This document shows, in pieces, positions 14,978 to 16,724 of a stretch of DNA of 16,724 nucleotides. The notes below the pieces were generated by a model. That model was not told the origin of the DNA. It made no database searches and was given only the letters and a program-made list of their open reading frames with translations. The DNA comes from Candidatus Dojkabacteria bacterium UBA2177 (GTDB lineage: Bacteria; Patescibacteriota; Dojkabacteria; SC72): NCBI GenBank assembly GCA_002328805.1, contig DCVX01000015.1:1-16724 (forward strand), given 5' to 3'. The translations under genes were made by a program, and so were the position numbers. Every line of letters starts with the position of its first letter. The first letter of the stretch is position 1.

Positions 14978-15412
14978 TTATAACTTTGGAGCTGTCCTAT
15001 TTCCATAAAGGAAATAGATGGTCTTTCCTTCTGCTGGAATGGAATTAATTTTAACCGAGACTTTAGTATTTTCGCTGTTACAACCATCTTTTGTATTGGG
15101 TTGTCCCAGTATTTCAAACTCAAGTGAAGTTTCATTGTCATCATCTAGAAATCTTATATCATTACAGGTTGGTTGCAGTTTACCTAGATCAATAAGTTCT
15201 TTGGTGTTTATGGTTATCTCCACACCCTCCGTGAAAGTTAGTCTCTCTTTTTCATTCTCTATCTTTATTCCCTTTCTGTAAAGCCAACTACTATTCTCTC
15301 CAGCAATCTCAGGAGAATCTAGAATGCTACTGCTTTGGTCTTGGATCATTTTGACACTAATTCCAATAGTGACAAGCAATATTAAAATAGTAATTTTCTT
15401 TCCTAAGTCCAT
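14978..15412 (-). CDS. Short DUF2341 domain protein with N-terminal membrane anchor
   Basis: A 144-residue protein with a hydrophobic N-terminal segment (about 7-22) that could be a signal anchor, followed by a DUF2341-like domain. The family pattern is clear: WLYRKGIKIEN (43-53), ELIDLGKLQPTCNDIRFLD (72-90), KVSVKINSIPAEGKTIYFLYGN (117-138). DUF2341 is usually found in large secreted proteins next to lectin-like domains. Here the protein stops six residues after the closing YGN, so it is only this domain on a membrane anchor. Its function is unknown, and a surface or carbohydrate-related role is only suggested by the family's usual company. ATG at 15412 is preferred over an upstream TTG (15430) because an extended -10 lies 8 nt before it. 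Confidence 0.8.
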   Translation of the reverse strand: MDLGKKITILILLVTIGISVKMIQDQSSSILDSPEIAGENSSWLYRKGIKIENEKERLTFTEGVEITINTKELIDLGKLQPTCNDIRFLDDDNETSLEFEILGQPNTKDGCNSENTKVSVKINSIPAEGKTIYFLYGNRTAPKL

Positions 15413-15420
15413 AACGATAT

Positions 15421-15429
15421 ATTGTAGCA
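15421..15429 (-). promoter_or_regulatory. Promoter of the DUF2341 gene: extended -10 (TGCTACAAT)
   Basis: On the minus strand TACAAT (15426-15421) carries TG one base upstream, the extended -10 form, and ends 8 nt before the ATG at 15412. No -35 is visible. The position implies a leaderless or near-leaderless mRNA. It also argues against the TTG at 15430, which would overlap the promoter itself. Confidence 0.55.
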
Positions 15430-15462
15430 AAAAGAGAGATAAAGTTTTTGTAATGATGAACC

Positions 15463-15921
15463 CTAACTGTTTCTAGTTATTTCATAAAGCACAGCAGTAG
15501 CACAATTTGCTACATTTAAAGATTCTTTCATCCCTCTCATTGGAACCATTATTTTTTCATCAGAGAATTCGTCAAGAATTTTTTTGTCTATACCATTTTT
15601 CTCGTGGCCAAATACCAAGGCCAATTCATTCGGATAATCTACTTCCTGAAAGTTCTTTGCATCCTCTGTTAATTCAACCGAATATATTGGTATATTCATA
15701 GCTCTAATCTCTTCAAGAGCGTCTTCAGTTGTGTCATAGTGTTCTGATGGAACCATCTCTGTCGCTCCCAAAGCAGTTTTCTCTAGTTTCGGATTATCTA
15801 TATCTGTGGTTATCCCACAGAGATATATCTTTTCTACATATCCTGCTCCATCTGCGGATCTGAATATGCTCCCTACATTGAATACGGATCTTATGTTGTC
15901 TAAAACTATGTGTACCTTCAT
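15463..15921 (-). CDS. SPOUT-class RNA methyltransferase, TrmH/TrmL (SpoU) family
   Basis: Uses S-adenosylmethionine to 2'-O-methylate tRNA or rRNA. The protein is a minimal SPOUT domain of 152 residues with all three family motifs. Motif 1 is LDNIRSVFNVGSIFRSADGAG (7-27), with Arg21 the expected catalytic arginine. Motif 2 is LVFGHEKNGI (102-111), and motif 3 is VPMRGMKESLNVANCATAVLYE (126-147), which forms the knotted SAM site. There is no extra RNA-binding N-terminal domain, so it is closer in size to TrmL than to TrmH or RlmB. The target nucleotide cannot be told from the sequence. Its ATG overlaps the recG stop (ATGA), so it is almost certainly in the same operon and translationally coupled. 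Confidence 0.9.
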   Translation of the reverse strand: MKVHIVLDNIRSVFNVGSIFRSADGAGYVEKIYLCGITTDIDNPKLEKTALGATEMVPSEHYDTTEDALEEIRAMNIPIYSVELTEDAKNFQEVDYPNELALVFGHEKNGIDKKILDEFSDEKIMVPMRGMKESLNVANCATAVLYEITRNS

Positions 15922-16724
15922 CTAAATATGTTCTCTAAGATTTTTTCTGGGTTATTATCTTCTTTAAGATATTTTTTTGCAAGTTTCCTAGCCTTATTAA
16001 GTAGCTTAATATCATGTATAGAGGCTACTTTGAAGTTAGGAACACCAGATTGTCTTAGACCATAAACTTCCCCTGGTCCCCTACTCTCTAAGTCATACTC
16101 TGCAACCTCGAAGCCACTGCTATGTTCTGCAAAATAAATGAGTCGTTTTTGTGCTGGAGAATCTTTTTCTACATTGGAATTCGGTATAACAAAACAGTAA
16201 GACTCTTTCTCTCCTCTCCCAACCCTTCCTCTTAATTGATGTAGTTGTGCAAGCCCAAATCTTTCTGCATCTTCAATAACCATTATTGTTGCATCAGGGA
16301 TATCTATTCCAACTTCTATTACGGTGGTAGATACCAATACCTGTATCTCTTTCTTTCTGAAATTTTTTAGCAGTTTCTCCTTTTCTTTCTCTTTCAATCT
16401 CCCATGTAAGAAATCTACATTTAAACCCTTAAATAGTTTCTTTAGATATTCTACTTCCACTAAAACAGCCTTTGCACTAAGCTTCTCTGATTCTTCTATT
16501 AGTGGGTATATTACGAAAGCTTGGTCTTCGTAAACACCATTCTTTTTACTTTTTTGTATTTTATTTTTTATCCAGAGAAAACAATCCTCCCTTTTTCTGT
16601 ATGGAGTAAAATATGTTTTTATCTCTTTTTGGTATTTTGGTTTCTGTCTAATTTCAGAGACATCTAATCCTCCAAAGAATATCTCTGTAAGGCTTCTTGG
16701 TATTGGAGTTGCTGTCATTGTTAG
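15918..16724 (-). CDS. recG: ATP-dependent DNA helicase RecG, C-terminal part (5' end outside window)
   Basis: RecG remodels stalled replication forks and Holliday junctions. The reading frame is open through the right edge of the window, which cuts the gene. The visible part starts in motif III (LTMTATPIPRSL) and contains the second RecA-like domain. Motif V is LVSTTVIEVGIDIPDAT (128-144 counted from the first Met shown), and motif VI is QLHQLRGRVGRG (158-169). The C-terminal TRG-type region has LESRGPGEVYGLRQSGVPNF, which separates RecG from other superfamily 2 helicases such as Mfd and PriA. The gene ends with TGA overlapping the ATG of the downstream RNA methyltransferase gene. The N-terminal wedge and first helicase domain lie outside the window. 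Confidence 0.95.
   Translation of the reverse strand, partial: LTMTATPIPRSLTEIFFGGLDVSEIRQKPKYQKEIKTYFTPYRKREDCFLWIKNKIQKSKKNGVYEDQAFVIYPLIEESEKLSAKAVLVEVEYLKKLFKGLNVDFLHGRLKEKEKEKLLKNFRKKEIQVLVSTTVIEVGIDIPDATIMVIEDAERFGLAQLHQLRGRVGRGEKESYCFVIPNSNVEKDSPAQKRLIYFAEHSSGFEVAEYDLESRGPGEVYGLRQSGVPNFKVASIHDIKLLNKARKLAKKYLKEDNNPEKILENIFR

Noticed and set aside
14649..15008. Plus-strand open frame of 119 codons across the Ig-like and DUF2341 genes
   Set aside because: It crosses the promoter region between two minus-strand genes that both show clear signal or domain features, and it has no recognisable domain.
15413..15430. TTG start for the DUF2341 gene giving six extra residues
   Set aside because: It would place the start codon on top of a good extended -10 element. 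The ATG at 15412 has the correct spacing to that promoter and is followed at once by a signal-anchor sequence.
15918..15921. Possible alternative genetic code (UGA as glycine)
   Set aside because: recG ends with TGA exactly at its family end, overlapping the ATG of the next gene, and the other genes are full length with no internal TGA needed. The standard bacterial code fits.

Overview
The window looks like part of a small, AT-rich chromosome from a candidate-phyla-radiation (Patescibacteria) type bacterium. This rests on low GC, very tight packing, almost no Shine-Dalgarno sequences, a threonyl-tRNA synthetase without its TGS domain, a class A penicillin-binding protein with C-terminal Ig-like domains, and a DUF2341 surface protein. 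The lineage cannot be fixed from sequence alone. TGA is used as a real stop (recG/trmH ATGA overlap), so the recoded UGA=Gly code of some CPR lineages does not apply.

Left part (1-4476): hisS on the minus strand and a bifunctional penicillin-binding protein on the plus strand diverge from an 84-bp region that holds a strong inverted repeat and promoter elements for both. The penicillin-binding gene converges on pheT, and their stop codons overlap within four bases.

Middle (4473-11861, all minus strand): read in transcription order this is rsmD, thrS, infC, rpmI, rplT, pheS, pheT. From thrS onward the order matches the classic thrS-infC-rpmI-rplT-pheS-pheT cluster of E. coli. A good intrinsic terminator follows rplT, and pheST then has its own promoter directly against the pheS start codon.

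Right part (11914-16724, all minus strand): recG (5' end outside the window) overlaps a SPOUT RNA methyltransferase. Three consecutive genes for exported or membrane proteins follow: a short DUF2341 protein with an N-terminal membrane anchor; an Ig-like, single-pass membrane protein with a Lys-rich cytoplasmic tail; and a 774-residue secreted protein with a cysteine-rich head, two InlB/Flg_new-type repeats and four fibronectin-III-like repeats. The three look like a cell-surface (perhaps adhesion) module, and they are the least understood part of the window.

A recurring signal is a -10 hexamer placed 6-8 nt upstream of the start codon (hisS, the penicillin-binding protein, pheS, rsmD, the DUF2341 gene, perhaps infC). 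This suggests widespread leaderless mRNAs. There are no rRNA, tRNA, CRISPR or insertion sequences that I can support, and no gene-free stretch reaches 300 bases.
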